NCBI RefSeq assembly: GCF_947495735.1
Contig: NZ_CANMAA010000004.1
Location: 1-64,000 of the forward strand
Reading direction: 5' to 3'
Source of the DNA: an uncultured Pseudokineococcus sp.
GTDB taxonomy: Bacteria; Actinomycetota; Actinomycetes; Actinomycetales; Quadrisphaeraceae
Length of the DNA stretch: 64,000 bases
Of the stretch, positions 37,095-47,648 are shown piece after piece. Each line of letters starts with the position of its first letter. Positions within the stretch are counted from its first letter, which is position 1. The position numbers and the translations under genes were made by a program. The notes under the pieces were generated by a model. That model had not been told where the DNA came from. It was given only the letters and a program-made list of their open reading frames with translations, and did no database searches.

Positions 37095-38045
37095 GTGGGT
37101 GGTCCTCCGGACGGCTCCCCGTCCGCGGGGGCCGCGCTGCGCGTGCGCGGCCTCGTCAAGCGGTACGCCGGTCGGCTCGCCGTCGACGGGCTCGACCTCG
37201 ACGTCGCCGCCGGCTCGGTGACGGCGCTCCTGGGCCCCAACGGCGCCGGCAAGACGACGACCGTCGAGTGCTGCCTCGGGCTCCGGCGGCCCGACGCCGG
37301 GTCGCTCCAGGTGCTCGGGACCGAGCTCGCCGAGGCCACCGCCAGCGCTGACCACCGGGCCGCCGTCGGCGCCATGCTGCAGGACGGCGGCCTGCCGACG
37401 TCCGCGCGGCCGATGAGGCTCCTGCGGCACCTGGCCCGCCTGCACGCCCGGCCCCGCGACGTCGACGTCCTCGCCGAGCGGCTGGGGATCCCGGCCTTCG
37501 CGCGGACCTCGGTGCGACGGCTCTCCGGGGGCCAGCGCCAGCGGCTCGCGCTCGCGGCCGCCCTCGTGGGTCGTCCCCGCCTGGTCTTCCTCGACGAGCC
37601 GACCGCCGGGCTCGACCCCGCAGCCCGCCTCGTCGTCTGGGAGCTGGTGCGGGAGGTCGTCGCCGACGGCGCGGGCGTGCTGCTGACCACCCACGACCTC
37701 GACGAGGCGGAGCGGCTGGCCCAGCACGTCGTGATCGTCGACGGCGGCCGGGCGCTGGCCACCGGCTCGCCCGGCGTCCTGACCGCCCGCTCGTCCGCCT
37801 CGGTGCGCTTCACCGCCAGCCCCGGCCTGGACCTCGGGCCGCTGCGGCAGGCCCTGTCGGAGGACGTCGCCGTCAGCGAGCCCGCGCCCGGCTCCTACGT
37901 CGTCTCGGGGGACGTCGACCCGCAGGTGGTCGCGGGCGTCACGTCCTGGTGCGCCCAGCGCGGCGTGATGCCGGAGGCCCTGTCCGTCGGCCGGCCGAGC
38001 CTGGAGGAGGTCTTCCTGGACCTCACCGGCCGGAGCCTGCGGTGA
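37095..38045 (+). CDS. ABC transporter ATP-binding protein
   Basis: 316 aa ATPase of the ABC-2 export type (DrrA/CcmA-like). Walker A GPNGAGKTT near residue 50, signature LSGGQRQRLALA, Walker B LVFLDEPTAGLD and H-loop THDLDEAERL are complete, with a C-terminal regulatory domain of about 90 residues. Its partner permease follows with a GTGA overlap. Position between suf and ctaA recalls an order found in other actinomycetes, but the substrate is unknown. Confidence 0.93.
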   Translation: MGGPPDGSPSAGAALRVRGLVKRYAGRLAVDGLDLDVAAGSVTALLGPNGAGKTTTVECCLGLRRPDAGSLQVLGTELAEATASADHRAAVGAMLQDGGLPTSARPMRLLRHLARLHARPRDVDVLAERLGIPAFARTSVRRLSGGQRQRLALAAALVGRPRLVFLDEPTAGLDPAARLVVWELVREVVADGAGVLLTTHDLDEAERLAQHVVIVDGGRALATGSPGVLTARSSASVRFTASPGLDLGPLRQALSEDVAVSEPAPGSYVVSGDVDPQVVAGVTSWCAQRGVMPEALSVGRPSLEEVFLDLTGRSLR

Positions 38046-38830
38046 GCGCCGCCCCGGCCACGCCGCGGGCCCCGGTGCCGCCGCGCGCCGCGAGCCCGGC
38101 CGCCCGCGTCCTCGCGCAGGCGCGGTGGGAGGCGGGCACGATGCTCCGCAACGGCGAGCAGGTGCTGCTCACGCTGGTGCTCCCGGCCCTGGTGCTCGTG
38201 GGGCTCTCCCGGACCGAGGTCGTGGACCTCGGGCTGGCCCCCGGGGAGCGCGCCGTGGACGTCGTGGCGCCGGGCGTCCTCGCCCTGGCCGTCCTGTCCA
38301 CGGCCTTCACCGGCCAGGCCATCGCGACGGGCTTCGACCGGCGCAGCGGGGTGCTGCGCCTGCTCGCGACGACGCCCCTGGGCCGCGGCGGGCTCCTGGC
38401 CGGCCGGGTCCTGGGCGTCCTCGCGGTCGAGGTCGTGCAGGTGCTGGTGCTCGGCGCGGTGGCCCTGGCCGTCGGCTGGCGCCCGGACCCCGTGGGGCTC
38501 CTGCCCGGCGCCCTGCTCGTGCTCGTGGGCACCGCGGCGCTGACGGCCCTGGCCCTGCTGCTGGCGGGCGTCCTGCGGGCCGAGGCGGTGCTGGCGGTCG
38601 CCAACCTCGTGTGGGCGGCCCTGCTGGTGGGCGGCGGCGTCGTGGTCCCCGCCGCCGCGCTGCCCGGCGCCTGGGGCGCGCTGGTGCACGTCCTGCCCTC
38701 GGGCGCTCTCGGGGAGGGGCTGCGCCGGGCCTCCGCGGACGGCTCGCTCGACGTGCCGGCCCTGCTCGTGCTCGCGGTGTGGGCGGTGGTCGCGGCGGCC
38801 GCGGCCCGGCGCTGGTTCCGCTGGGACTGA
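38042..38830 (+). CDS. ABC-2 type transporter permease
   Basis: 262 aa with six predicted membrane segments from about residue 38 to 257. The ABC-2 pattern is visible: RNGEQVLLTLVLPALVLVGL at the start, TAFTGQAIATGFDRRSGVLRLLATTPLGRGGLLAGR in the middle, and VLPSGALGEGLRR before the last helix. It is coupled to the ATPase gene by GTGA. 48 bases then lead to ctaA, which has its own promoter hexamer. Confidence 0.92.
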   Translation: MSAAPATPRAPVPPRAASPAARVLAQARWEAGTMLRNGEQVLLTLVLPALVLVGLSRTEVVDLGLAPGERAVDVVAPGVLALAVLSTAFTGQAIATGFDRRSGVLRLLATTPLGRGGLLAGRVLGVLAVEVVQVLVLGAVALAVGWRPDPVGLLPGALLVLVGTAALTALALLLAGVLRAEAVLAVANLVWAALLVGGGVVVPAAALPGAWGALVHVLPSGALGEGLRRASADGSLDVPALLVLAVWAVVAAAAARRWFRWD

Positions 38831-38866
38831 CGCCCTCCCGCCGCAGGGCCGGCCCGTGGGCTCCCC

Positions 38867-38878
38867 TACCCTGAGCGG
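38867..38878 (+). promoter_or_regulatory. Leaderless promoter of ctaA
   Basis: TACCCT, 6 bases, then GTG at 38879. Confidence 0.55.
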
Positions 38879-39895
38879 GTGAGCAGCTCCTCGGTCGCAG
38901 CCCGCCCGGCGGCCTCCTCCCGCGCCCCCGGTGGCGGCGGCGGGGCACCGCGCTGGGTCGTCGCCGTCCTCGCCGTGAACCTCGTCGCGCAGGTCCTGAT
39001 CGTGCTGACCGGCGGTGCCGTGCGCCTCACCGGCTCCGGCCTCGGGTGCCCGACGTGGCCGGCGTGCACCGCCGGCTCCTACACCCCGGTGTACTCCCCC
39101 GAGCTGGGCATCCACGACGACATCGAGTTCGCCAACCGGCTGCTGACCTTCGTCGTCGGCCTCGCCGCCCTCGCCTCGCTCGCGGCGGTGAGCCGCCTGG
39201 TCGTGACCGGGCGGCGTCCCTCCTCCCTGCTCCTGCTGGGTGCGGCCCCGCTGGTCGGCGTGGTGCTCCAGGCCGTCATCGGCGGCATCACCGTGCTCAC
39301 GCGCCTGCACCCGGCCACCGTCGCGACGCACTTCCTGGTCTCCTCGGCGCTCGTGGCCGCCTCCACGGCGCTGCTCCTGCGGGTGCGCGAGGACGCCGAC
39401 GCCCCGCCCCGCCCCGTGGTCCCGCAGCTGGTGCGGCGCCTCGCCCAGGCGGCGGGCGCCGTGCTCGGCGCGGTGCTGGTGCTCGGCACGATCGTGACGG
39501 GCGCGGGTCCGCACTCGGGCGACGCCGAGCACCCGGCGCGCCTCGGCTTCGACACCGAGGTCGTCTCCCGCGTGCACGCGGACGCCGTCGTGCTCCTCCT
39601 GCTCGTCGTCGTCGCCCTCGCGGTCCTCCTGCGCCGCACGGGCGCGCCCCGCAGCGCCCGGCGCCGCGTCGACGTCCTCCTCGCCGTGCTGCTGGCGCAG
39701 GGCCTCGTCGGCTGGGTCCAGTACGCGACCGACCTGCCCGAGCTGCTCGTCGCGCTGCACATGCTCGGCGCCGGCCTGGCCGTCGTGGCCACCACCGCGC
39801 TCCTCATGGCGCTGCGCACGCGGGACCCCGACGCCGCGACGACGACCACCGGTCCTGAGCACCTGAGCAGCTCGACCGGCGCCGCCGCCTCCTGA
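38879..39895 (+). CDS. ctaA: Haem A synthase
   Basis: 338 aa, eight transmembrane helices, turning haem O into haem A for aa3-type oxidase. It has GSGLGCPTWPAC with the Cys pair (57 and 63), HPATVATHF (His151), SRVHADAV and ALHMLGAG as haem-ligand histidines. The first histidine position, in the E-x-x-H-R motif of Bacillus CtaA, reads Asn86 in EFANRLL; I recall Asn as common here in actinobacteria. It works with CtaB (haem O synthase) encoded 1.1 kb on. A 16-bp repeat array follows its stop. Confidence 0.93.
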   Translation: MSSSSVAARPAASSRAPGGGGGAPRWVVAVLAVNLVAQVLIVLTGGAVRLTGSGLGCPTWPACTAGSYTPVYSPELGIHDDIEFANRLLTFVVGLAALASLAAVSRLVVTGRRPSSLLLLGAAPLVGVVLQAVIGGITVLTRLHPATVATHFLVSSALVAASTALLLRVREDADAPPRPVVPQLVRRLAQAAGAVLGAVLVLGTIVTGAGPHSGDAEHPARLGFDTEVVSRVHADAVVLLLLVVVALAVLLRRTGAPRSARRRVDVLLAVLLAQGLVGWVQYATDLPELLVALHMLGAGLAVVATTALLMALRTRDPDAATTTTGPEHLSSSTGAAAS

Positions 39896-39900
39896 CGCCC

Positions 39901-39964
39901 CCAGCACCCCTGGACGCCAGCACCCCCGGACGCCAGCACCCCCGGACGCCAGCACCCCCTGACG
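39901..39964. repeat. 16-bp tandem repeat array, four units
   Basis: Four contiguous units of CCAGCACCCCCGGACG, with single changes in the first and last. It starts 5 bases after the ctaA stop. A matching inverted segment (GGGCGCTGGGGG) follows near 39977 and could pair with it. Confidence 0.92.
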
Positions 39965-40096
39965 TCGTCGTCACCGGGCGCTGGGGGCCCGCGTCGGAGG
40001 GCGAGGGGCGGCGGCGGTCGCACGGGGTCGTGGTCGTGAGCCGATCGTGACCGCAGAGTGCTGGAGGACGCCCCGCCGGCGCCCGAGGATCTGACC

Positions 40097-40888
40097 ATGA
40101 CCCCGCACGACCAGCGCCCCGGCCCGCGGACGCGCGTCCCCCGCTCCCGCGCCGCCCGGGCCACCGCGTCCGGTGCGGTCGCCGCCGGCCTCCTCGCCCT
40201 CCTCCTGGGCTGCGGCGGCGACGGCGTGACCGCGGGCCCCGCCATCTCACCGGCCGCCGCGACGACCCCCCGCGCTCCGGAGACGACCGGGGGCGCCGCC
40301 GACGCCGGGACGGCGGAGGGCACGACGGGCGCCGGCGAGCCCGACGCGCCCTCGACCGGGGCGGCGTCGACCCCCGTCCCGTCCACCACCCCCGCCTCGT
40401 CGCCCGCGACGGACGCAGGGGCGACGCCCGAGGACCTCCGGGCCCCGCAGGAGCACGACGCCGGCACCGGGACCTCCGAGCAGGAGGCGGTCGGGGGCGG
40501 GCTGTCGGTCGTGGACGTCCGCACCGGGCGCCACGAGGGCTTCGACCGCGTCGTGCTCGAGCTCGCCGGGGAGGACGGCGGCGAGCCCGGCTGGCACGCC
40601 CACTACGTCGACGAGCCGACGCAGGACGGCTCGGGCGCGCCGCTGCAGGTCACCGGCAGCAGCCACCTCGCCGTCGTGGTGCGAGGCCTGGGCTACCCCT
40701 TCGAGACCGGCCAGGACGAGGTGCTCGGCAGCACGAGCGGCGAGGGCACCGAGCTGGTCCGGGAGGTCCTCGTGGGCGGCGTCCACGAGGGCCAGGCGCA
40801 GGTGGTCGTCGGCCTGGACGAGGAGGCGCCCTACCGCATCACGCGGCTGGCCGACCCTCCTCGGGTCGTCGTCGACGTCCTCACCTGA
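40097..40888 (+). CDS. AMIN-like domain lipoprotein
   Basis: 263 aa exported lipoprotein. A signal segment at about 22-37 ends in the lipobox L-L-G-C with the lipidated Cys near 38. A long Thr/Ser/Ala/Pro linker follows (40-135), then a beta-rich AMIN-like domain at about 140-263 (VVDVRTGRHEGFDRVVLEL, then VVVRGLGYPFETG, ITRLADPPRVVVDVLT). AMIN domains often bind cell-wall components. GAGGA lies 7 bases before the ATG. Whether it takes part in oxidase assembly like its neighbours is unknown. Confidence 0.85.
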   Translation: MTPHDQRPGPRTRVPRSRAARATASGAVAAGLLALLLGCGGDGVTAGPAISPAAATTPRAPETTGGAADAGTAEGTTGAGEPDAPSTGAASTPVPSTTPASSPATDAGATPEDLRAPQEHDAGTGTSEQEAVGGGLSVVDVRTGRHEGFDRVVLELAGEDGGEPGWHAHYVDEPTQDGSGAPLQVTGSSHLAVVVRGLGYPFETGQDEVLGSTSGEGTELVREVLVGGVHEGQAQVVVGLDEEAPYRITRLADPPRVVVDVLT

Positions 40889-40986
40889 GGCGGGCTCCCC
40901 CACGGCGGGGCCGCCCCGGGGTGGTGTCGTCACCGGGACGACCGCGGTCGTCACCGCGACGGGGGGTCACCGCCAGGGGGCGAGCG

Positions 40987-42000
40987 TCACCACCAGGGGA
41001 CGAAGGGGTCCACGCCGACGGCGACGAAGAGCAGGCTCAGGTACGAGATGGAGACGTGGAAGACGCGCATGGCGCCGGCCGTCGCCACGGGGTCGGGCGA
41101 GGCGTCCGCCAACCGGGCGCGGCGGCGCAGGCCGTGCGCCTCGACGAGGAACCACGCCCCGAGGAGGACCGCGCCGAACGTGTACACCGGGCCCGTGCCC
41201 GCCACGGGCACGAGCAGCAGCGAGCAGGCCACCATCGCCCACGAGTAGGCGATGATGCGCCGCGCGACCAGCGCGGGCCGCTCGACGGCGCCGAGCATCG
41301 GGACGTCGACGCTGCTGTAGTCGCGGGCGTACCGCATCGACAGCGGCCAGTAGTGCGGCGGCGTCCACAGGAAGATGACGCCGAACAGGACCAGGGCCTC
41401 CCAGTCCAGGCCGCCGGTCACCGCGGACCAGCCGATCAGGACGGGCATGCAGCCCGCGGCCCCGCCCCAGACGATGTTCTGGGACGTGCGGCGCTTGAGC
41501 CCGAGCGTGTAGACGAAGAGGTAGAAGGCGATCGCGGCCAGCGCCAGGCCGGCCGAGAGCGGGTTGACCAGCACGGCGAGCCAGGCGGTGGAGAGCACGC
41601 CGAGGCCGGTGCCGAAGACGAGGGCCTCGCGCGGGGACACCTCGCCGGTGACCAGCGGGCGCTCGCGGGTGCGGTCCATGCGGGCGTCGATGTCGCGGTC
41701 GACGTAGCAGTTCAGCGTGTTGGCGCTGCCCGCGGCCAGCGCGCCGCCGACCAGCGTGGCGAGGACGAGGCCGACCGGCGGCAGGCCCCCCGCGGCCAGG
41801 AGCATCGTCGGCACGGTCGTGATGAGGAGCAGCTCGATGATGCGCGGCTTCGTCAGCGCCAGGAACGCGGCGGCGCGGGACCGCGTCGGCCGGCCCGCCT
41901 CCGAGGGGTGCAGCGGGCCGGAGGCGGCAGGGCCCTCGGGTGCCTTGGCGCGCCCGGAGCCCGCGACGTGCTCGGCGTGCACCGGGTCGGTCGCTCTCAC
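40987..42000 (-). CDS. ctaB: Protohaem IX farnesyltransferase (haem O synthase)
   Basis: 337 aa UbiA-family prenyltransferase, about nine transmembrane helices, adding farnesyl to haem B. Motifs: [17 protein letters not shown] near residue 47, [15 protein letters not shown] near 95 (first Asp-rich site), [21 protein letters not shown] and [13 protein letters not shown] (second site). The first 45 residues are a polar leader. GAGGA is 4 bases before the GTG. It diverges from tkt over 518 bases and converges with the AMIN lipoprotein gene. Confidence 0.96.
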   Translation of the reverse strand: MRATDPVHAEHVAGSGRAKAPEGPAASGPLHPSEAGRPTRSRAAAFLALTKPRIIELLLITTVPTMLLAAGGLPPVGLVLATLVGGALAAGSANTLNCYVDRDIDARMDRTRERPLVTGEVSPREALVFGTGLGVLSTAWLAVLVNPLSAGLALAAIAFYLFVYTLGLKRRTSQNIVWGGAAGCMPVLIGWSAVTGGLDWEALVLFGVIFLWTPPHYWPLSMRYARDYSSVDVPMLGAVERPALVARRIIAYSWAMVACSLLLVPVAGTGPVYTFGAVLLGAWFLVEAHGLRRRARLADASPDPVATAGAMRVFHVSISYLSLLFVAVGVDPFVPWW

Positions 42001-42124
42001 TGGGTCCTCGTCCGATCCGTCGGGGGGTGGTGGGAGGAGCTGGCGCGGCTGCGGCGCGGAGGAGGGTCCGGCGCCCGGCCGAGCCCCTCCCGCGCGAAGG
42101 CGGCGAGGTGCGTCCTCGGGGCCG

Positions 42125-42130
42125 ATCGTA
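42125..42130 (-). promoter_or_regulatory. Possible -10 of ctaB
   Basis: Minus-strand TACGAT, about 125 bases before the GTG of ctaB. The ribosome binding site of ctaB agrees with a leadered message. Confidence 0.4.
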
Positions 42131-42245
42131 CGCGCCCGCCCCCGGGAGCCCTCGTGCGCCCCGCGGGCCGTCGGCGCCCGGGGCCCTGCGCCGCGCCGGG
42201 CGCCCGAGGGGTGGTCGCGCGCGAGCGTCGGGGTGCCCGCCCCAC

Positions 42246-42251
42246 TAGGGT
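42246..42251 (+). promoter_or_regulatory. Possible -10 of the tkt operon
   Basis: TAGGGT, the same hexamer as at glgC and gap, 268 bases before the tkt ATG. Confidence 0.4.
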
Positions 42252-42518
42252 CGGAGCGGACCTCGACGGAGCGCCGCGGGCCGGAGCCGAGGACGGGACG
42301 ACGACCGGGAGACCGGCCGGGAAGACGCGGTCCCGTCCGCGCGCTGCTCCTGCTCACCGGGCCCGCTCGGCTCAGCAGCCCTCCCGGGCCGCCGACCGGC
42401 GCTCCCGACGGGGCCCGCCAGGCTCCAGACCGAGCTCGTGCACGGCACGGGCGCACCGCGAGAGCAGGCCGGCGTCCGGCGCACCCGCCGGGCGGGGCCG
42501 CGAAGGGACGCTCCCCCC

Positions 42519-44696
42519 ATGGACATCGAGACGACGGCCGACTCCTTCACCTGGACCGACGCCGACCAGCGCGCCGTGGACACGGTCCGCGTGCTCGCGG
42601 CCGACGCGGTGCAGAAGGTGGGCAACGGCCACCCCGGCACGGCGATGAGCCTCGCGCCGGCCGCCTACCTCCTCTTCCAGAAGGTCATGCGGCACGACCC
42701 CTCGGACGCGCACTGGCACGGCCGCGACCGCTTCGTCCTGTCCGCCGGCCACTCCAGCCTGACGCTGTACATCCAGCTGTACCTCGCCGGCTACGACCTC
42801 TCGCTCGAGGACCTGCAGCAGCTGCGCACCTGGGGCTCGAAGACCCCGGGCCACCCCGAGTTCCGCCACACCGACGGCGTCGAGATCACCACCGGCCCCC
42901 TGGGCCAGGGCCTGGCCAGCGCGGTCGGCATGGCCATGGCGGCCCGCCGCGAGCGCACGCTGCTCGACCCCGACGCCGCGCCCGGCGAGAGCCCCTTCGA
43001 CCACACGATCTACGTGATCGCCTCCGACGGCGACATGCAGGAGGGCGTCACCTCCGAGGCGGGCTCCCTGGCCGGCCACCAGGAGCTCGGCGACCTCGTC
43101 GTCATCTACGACGACAACAAGATCTCCATCGAGGACGACACCGACATCGCCTTCAGCGAGGACGTGCTGGCCCGCTACGCCGCCTACGGCTGGCACACCC
43201 AGCACGTGGACTGGACGAAGGGCGGCACCTACGCCGAGGACCCGGCCGAGCTCCACGCCGCCCTCACGGCGGCGCGCGCGGAGACGGGGCGTCCCTCGAT
43301 CATCAAGCTGAGCACCGTCATCGCGTGGCCGGCCCCGACGATGCAGGGCACCGGCGCCTCGCACGGCGCCGCGCTCGGCGACGACGAGATCCGGGCCACC
43401 AAGGAGATCCTGGGCTTCGACCCCGACCGCACCTTCCAGGTCGACGACGAGGTCCTCGGCGTCACGCGCAGCTCCACCGAGCGCGCGCGCGAGACCCGCG
43501 CCGCCTGGGAGGAGCGCTACACCTCCTGGCGCGAGGCGAACCCCGAGCGGGCCGACCTCCTCGACCGCATGTCCGAGCGGCGCCTGCCCGAGGGCTGGAC
43601 CGACGCGCTGCCGGAGTTCCCCGCCGGGAAGGGCGTCGCCACGCGCTCGGCCTCGGGCGACGTCCTGTCCGCCCTGGCGCCCGTGCTGCCCGAGCTGTGG
43701 GGCGGCTCGGCCGACCTCGCGGGCTCGAACAACACGACGATGGCCGACGTCAGCTCCTTCGTGCCGGCCGGGAGGGCCACCAAGAAGTTCCCGGGCGACG
43801 AGGGCGGCCGCACGCTCCACTTCGGCATCCGCGAGCACGCCATGGGCTCGATCCTCAACGGCATCACGCTGCACGGCGGCACCCGCGCCTACGGCGGCAC
43901 CTTCCTGGTGTTCAGCGACTACATGCGCCCCGCGGTGCGCCTCGCGGCCCTCATGGCCGTGCCGACGATCTACGTCTGGACGCACGACTCCATCGGCCTG
44001 GGCGAGGACGGCCCGACGCACCAGCCCATCGAGCACCTGGCCGCCCTGCGCGCCATCCCGGGCCTGGACGTCATCCGCCCGGCGGACGCCAACGAGACGG
44101 CCTGGGCGTGGCGGGGGCTCCTCGAGCGCACCGACCGCCCGGCCGGCCTGGCGCTGACGCGCCAGAAGGTGCCCACCTTCGAGCGGGGCGACGGCGCGGC
44201 GCAGGGCTCGACCCTCGGCTCCGCCGAGGGCGTCCTGCGCGGCGCGTACGTGCTGGCCGAGGCCGACGGCGGCGAGCCCGACGTCATCCTCGTCGGCACG
44301 GGCTCCGAGGTGCAGATCGCCATGGCCGCCCGCGAGGAGCTGGCGGGCGAGGGCGTGCGCGCCCGCGTCGTGTCCATGCCCTGCCGCGAGTGGTTCGACG
44401 AGCAGGACGACGACTACCGCGACTCCGTGCTGCCGGCCGGCGTCCGGGCGCGCGTCTCCGTCGAGGCCGCCGTGGCCCAGGGCTGGCGCGACGTGGTCGG
44501 CGACGCCGGCCGCACCGTCTCCATCGAGCACTTCGGCGCGTCCGCGGACTACGAGACCCTCTACCGCGAGTTCGGCCTGACGGGCGAGGCCGTCGCCGAG
44601 GCGGCGCGCGACTCCCTGCGCGCGGTCCGCGACGGGGCCACCCCCGGTGGCGCCTCCACCACGGCCACCGAGGGCGGCGCCGCCGACCAGCAGTGA
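42519..44696 (+). CDS. tkt: Transketolase
   Basis: 725 aa thiamine-diphosphate enzyme that moves two-carbon units between pentose-phosphate sugars. Motifs: [14 protein letters not shown] near residue 30, [16 protein letters not shown] near 125, the ThDP site [18 protein letters not shown] ending in DDNKISIE near 170-205, and [21 protein letters not shown] near 490. Length is normal. AAGGGA lies about 11 bases before the ATG. First gene of the pentose-phosphate operon; tal follows after 103 bases. Confidence 0.98.
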   Translation: MDIETTADSFTWTDADQRAVDTVRVLAADAVQKVGNGHPGTAMSLAPAAYLLFQKVMRHDPSDAHWHGRDRFVLSAGHSSLTLYIQLYLAGYDLSLEDLQQLRTWGSKTPGHPEFRHTDGVEITTGPLGQGLASAVGMAMAARRERTLLDPDAAPGESPFDHTIYVIASDGDMQEGVTSEAGSLAGHQELGDLVVIYDDNKISIEDDTDIAFSEDVLARYAAYGWHTQHVDWTKGGTYAEDPAELHAALTAARAETGRPSIIKLSTVIAWPAPTMQGTGASHGAALGDDEIRATKEILGFDPDRTFQVDDEVLGVTRSSTERARETRAAWEERYTSWREANPERADLLDRMSERRLPEGWTDALPEFPAGKGVATRSASGDVLSALAPVLPELWGGSADLAGSNNTTMADVSSFVPAGRATKKFPGDEGGRTLHFGIREHAMGSILNGITLHGGTRAYGGTFLVFSDYMRPAVRLAALMAVPTIYVWTHDSIGLGEDGPTHQPIEHLAALRAIPGLDVIRPADANETAWAWRGLLERTDRPAGLALTRQKVPTFERGDGAAQGSTLGSAEGVLRGAYVLAEADGGEPDVILVGTGSEVQIAMAAREELAGEGVRARVVSMPCREWFDEQDDDYRDSVLPAGVRARVSVEAAVAQGWRDVVGDAGRTVSIEHFGASADYETLYREFGLTGEAVAEAARDSLRAVRDGATPGGASTTATEGGAADQQ

Positions 44697-44799
44697 GCGA
44701 GCGCGGGGGGCCGCGCCGACCGGCCGGCCCCCCGCGACCCCGCGCCGCGAGCCGCGGCGCCCGCGAGAGCACACCCGCAGACCTCCCGGAGGACCCGAG

Positions 44800-45957
44800 A
44801 TGACCACCACCCCCAGCACCGGCACCGACCCGCTCGCCCAGCTGTCCGCGGAGGGCGTGTCCGTCTGGCTCGACGACCTCTCCCGCGAGCTGCTCGAGTC
44901 CGGCGAGCTGCAGCGGCTCGTCGACGAGCGCAGCGTCGTGGGCGTCACGAGCAACCCCACGATCTTCGCCAGCGCGCTCACCAAGGGCGACGCCTACGCC
45001 GAGCAGACCACCGAGCTCGCCCGCCAGGGCGTCGGCGTGGACGAGGCCGTCTTCCGGATCACGACCGAGGACGTCCGCCGCGCCTGCGACCTCTTCGCGC
45101 CCGTCTACGAGCGCTCGGGCCACCACGACGGTCGCGTCTCGCTCGAGGTCGAGCCGGGCCTCGCCCACGACACCGAGGGCACCGTCTCGGCCGCCCGCGC
45201 CATCTGGGCCGCCGTGGACCGCCCCAACCTCCTGGTGAAGATCCCCGCCACCCTCGAGGGGCTGCCCGCCATCACGACCGCCCTGTCCGAGGGCATCAGC
45301 GTCAACGTGACGCTGATCTTCTCGCTCGACCGCTACCGCGCGGTGATGAACGCCTTCCTCACGGGGCTCGAGCAGGCCCGCGAGGCCGGTCGCGACCTCA
45401 CCTCGATCGCCTCCGTGGCGTCCTTCTTCGTCAGCCGCGTCGACGGCGAGATCGACGGGCGCCTCGAGGCCCTGGGCACCGACGAGGCCCTGGCCCTGCG
45501 CGGGCAGGCCGCGCTGGCCAACGCCCGCCTCGCCTACGCGGCGTACGAGGAGGTCTTCTCCACCCCGCGCTGGGAGGTCCTGGAGCAGGCCGGCGCGCGC
45601 GTCCAGCGCCCCCTGTGGGCCTCGACCGGGGTCAAGAACCCCGACTACCCCGACACCATGTACGTCACCGAGCTGGTCGCCCGCGGCACCGTGAACACGA
45701 TGCCCGGGTCCACCCTGGACAAGACCTTCGACCACGCCCAGGTGCACGGCGACACGCTCACCGGCACGGCGGAGGCCTCCACCGCGGTGATGGACCACCT
45801 CGAGCGCCTCGGCATCTCCTACACCGAGGTCGTCGACCAGCTCGAGGTCGAGGGCGTCAAGAAGTTCTCCGACTCCTGGACGGAGCTGCAGCAGACCGTC
45901 TCCGAGGAGCTCGCGCGCCTGTCCCCGTCCGGCGACGACGCGCAGGACCAGAAGTGA
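44800..45957 (+). CDS. tal: Transaldolase
   Basis: 385 aa TIM-barrel enzyme moving a three-carbon ketol unit between sedoheptulose 7-phosphate and glyceraldehyde 3-phosphate. Features: [19 protein letters not shown] near residue 48, the Schiff-base Lys in [16 protein letters not shown] near 145, and [19 protein letters not shown] near 270. The length fits the actinobacterial subfamily. GGAGGA stands 6 bases before the ATG. Its stop overlaps the pgi start (GTGA). Confidence 0.97.
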   Translation: MTTTPSTGTDPLAQLSAEGVSVWLDDLSRELLESGELQRLVDERSVVGVTSNPTIFASALTKGDAYAEQTTELARQGVGVDEAVFRITTEDVRRACDLFAPVYERSGHHDGRVSLEVEPGLAHDTEGTVSAARAIWAAVDRPNLLVKIPATLEGLPAITTALSEGISVNVTLIFSLDRYRAVMNAFLTGLEQAREAGRDLTSIASVASFFVSRVDGEIDGRLEALGTDEALALRGQAALANARLAYAAYEEVFSTPRWEVLEQAGARVQRPLWASTGVKNPDYPDTMYVTELVARGTVNTMPGSTLDKTFDHAQVHGDTLTGTAEASTAVMDHLERLGISYTEVVDQLEVEGVKKFSDSWTELQQTVSEELARLSPSGDDAQDQK

Positions 45958-47648
45958 CCGCAGAGGCGACCGGGGCGCCCGCGCCCGAGCTGTCCGTCGC
46001 GGCCACCGGCGACGCCGCCCGCGCCGTCTCCGCGCACGTGCCCGCGCTCGTCGCGGACCGCGTGGCCAGCCGCGTCGCGGCGCAGGAGGCCGACCTCTGG
46101 GGCCCCGACGCCGCCGACGAGGCCGGCAAGCGCCTCGGCTGGGTGGACGTCGCCGCCCGCTCGGGCGACCTCCCGGCCCGCGTGGAGGAGCTGCGCGCCG
46201 AGCTCGCCGCCGAGGGCGTCGACCGCGTCGTCCTGTGCGGCATGGGCGGCTCCTCGCTCGCGCCCGAGGTCATCACCGCGACCGCGGGCGTCCCGCTCGT
46301 CGTCCTCGACGGCACCGACCCGGGCCAGGTGCGCCGGGCGCTGGCCGAGGGCCTCGAGCGCACCGTCGTGGTCGTCTCGAGCAAGTCCGGCGGGACGGTG
46401 GAGACCGACTCCCAGCGCCGCGCGTTCGTGGCGGCGATGACCGAGGCCGGTGTGGACGCGGCCCGCCGCGTCGTCGTCGTCACCGACCCGGGCTCCCCCT
46501 TCTCCCAGATGGCGCGGGACGAGGGCTACCGGGCGCTGTTCGAGGCCGACCCCGACGTCGGCGGGCGCTACTCCGCCCTCACCGCCTTCGGCCTGGTCCC
46601 CTCCGGCCTGGCGGGTGCGGACGTGCGCGGCCTGCTCGACGACGCCGCCGAGGCCCTCGCCCTGCTGGCCGCCGACGACGACGGCAACCCGGGCCTGCAG
46701 CTCGGTGCGGCCCTCGGCGGCACCGACCCCCTGCGGGACAAGCTCGTGCTCGTCGAGGACGGGACGCCGCTGCGCGGCTTCGGCGCCTGGGCCGAGCAGC
46801 TGGTCGCCGAGTCGACCGGGAAGCTCGGCACCGGGCTGCTGCCCGTGGTCGTGGCCGGCACGTCCTCGCCCGAGGTGGCCTCCTCCCCCGCGGACGCCGT
46901 CGTCGTCCGGCTCGTCGGGCCGGGCGGCAGCGACGACGCCGCCCCGGACGAGGACCCCTCCTCGGCCCGGACCTCGGCGGCGGAGGTCCGCGTCGCCGGC
47001 TCGCTGGGCGCCCAGATGGCGCTGTGGGAGACGGCGGTCGTCGTCGCGGGTCGACTGCTGGGCATCAACCCGTTCGACCAGCCGGACGTGGAGAGCGCCA
47101 AGAACGCGACCCGCGAGCTCCTCGAGGGCTCGCCGGAGACCGAGGAGCCCCTCGCCGTCGACGGCGACGTGGAGCTCCGCGGCACGTCCGAGCTCGAGGG
47201 CGCCACCACGCTCGAGGCCGCGGTCGAGGCGCTGCTGTCCCAGCTCTCGCAGGTGGAGGACGACCGCGGGTACCTCGCGGTCATGGCCTACCTCGACCGC
47301 GAGGCCGACGCCGACCTGGAGGAGGTCCGCGAGGAGCTCGCCGCCCGCACCGGGCGACCGGTCACCTTCGGCTGGGGCCCGCGGTTCCTGCACTCGACCG
47401 GCCAGTACCACAAGGGCGGTCCCGCGACGGGCGTCTACCTCCAGATCACCTCCGCCCCCGCCGGCGAGGACCTGCCCATCCCCGACCGCCCGTTCACCTT
47501 CGGCGGTCTCCAGCTCGCGCAGGCCGCCGGTGACGCGGGCGTCCTCGCCGACCACGGCCGCCCCGTGCTGCGCCTGCACCTGACCGAGCGCTCGGCGCTG
47601 GGTCGCGTGCGGGCCGCCCTGGCCGGCGGAGACGGCGGGGGCCGATGA
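45954..47648 (+). CDS. pgi: Glucose-6-phosphate isomerase, actinobacterial operon type
   Basis: 564 aa protein with two SIS-type sugar isomerase domains, linking glucose 6-phosphate and fructose 6-phosphate. It shows [15 protein letters not shown] near residue 92, [16 protein letters not shown] near 140, [35 protein letters not shown] near 365, and [16 protein letters not shown] near 480 with catalytic His and Lys. It differs from classic Pgi in length and motifs; similar genes lie between tal and zwf in streptomycetes. GTGA overlaps tal, ATGA overlaps zwf. Confidence 0.9.
   Translation: MTAEATGAPAPELSVAATGDAARAVSAHVPALVADRVASRVAAQEADLWGPDAADEAGKRLGWVDVAARSGDLPARVEELRAELAAEGVDRVVLCGMGGSSLAPEVITATAGVPLVVLDGTDPGQVRRALAEGLERTVVVVSSKSGGTVETDSQRRAFVAAMTEAGVDAARRVVVVTDPGSPFSQMARDEGYRALFEADPDVGGRYSALTAFGLVPSGLAGADVRGLLDDAAEALALLAADDDGNPGLQLGAALGGTDPLRDKLVLVEDGTPLRGFGAWAEQLVAESTGKLGTGLLPVVVAGTSSPEVASSPADAVVVRLVGPGGSDDAAPDEDPSSARTSAAEVRVAGSLGAQMALWETAVVVAGRLLGINPFDQPDVESAKNATRELLEGSPETEEPLAVDGDVELRGTSELEGATTLEAAVEALLSQLSQVEDDRGYLAVMAYLDREADADLEEVREELAARTGRPVTFGWGPRFLHSTGQYHKGGPATGVYLQITSAPAGEDLPIPDRPFTFGGLQLAQAAGDAGVLADHGRPVLRLHLTERSALGRVRAALAGGDGGGR

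Larger units (their letters stand above)
42001..42518. other. Divergent region ctaB / tkt
   Basis: 518 bases without a supportable gene. It holds a possible ctaB -10 (42125-42130, minus strand), a possible tkt -10 (42246-42251), and a long GC-rich tkt leader of about 260 bases. I see no recognisable riboswitch or leader peptide. Confidence 0.6.

Noticed and set aside
42260-42518. Riboswitch or leader peptide in the long tkt leader
   Set aside because: The region is GC-rich with several weak stems, but no conserved riboswitch core or short coding frame with a ribosome binding site is visible.
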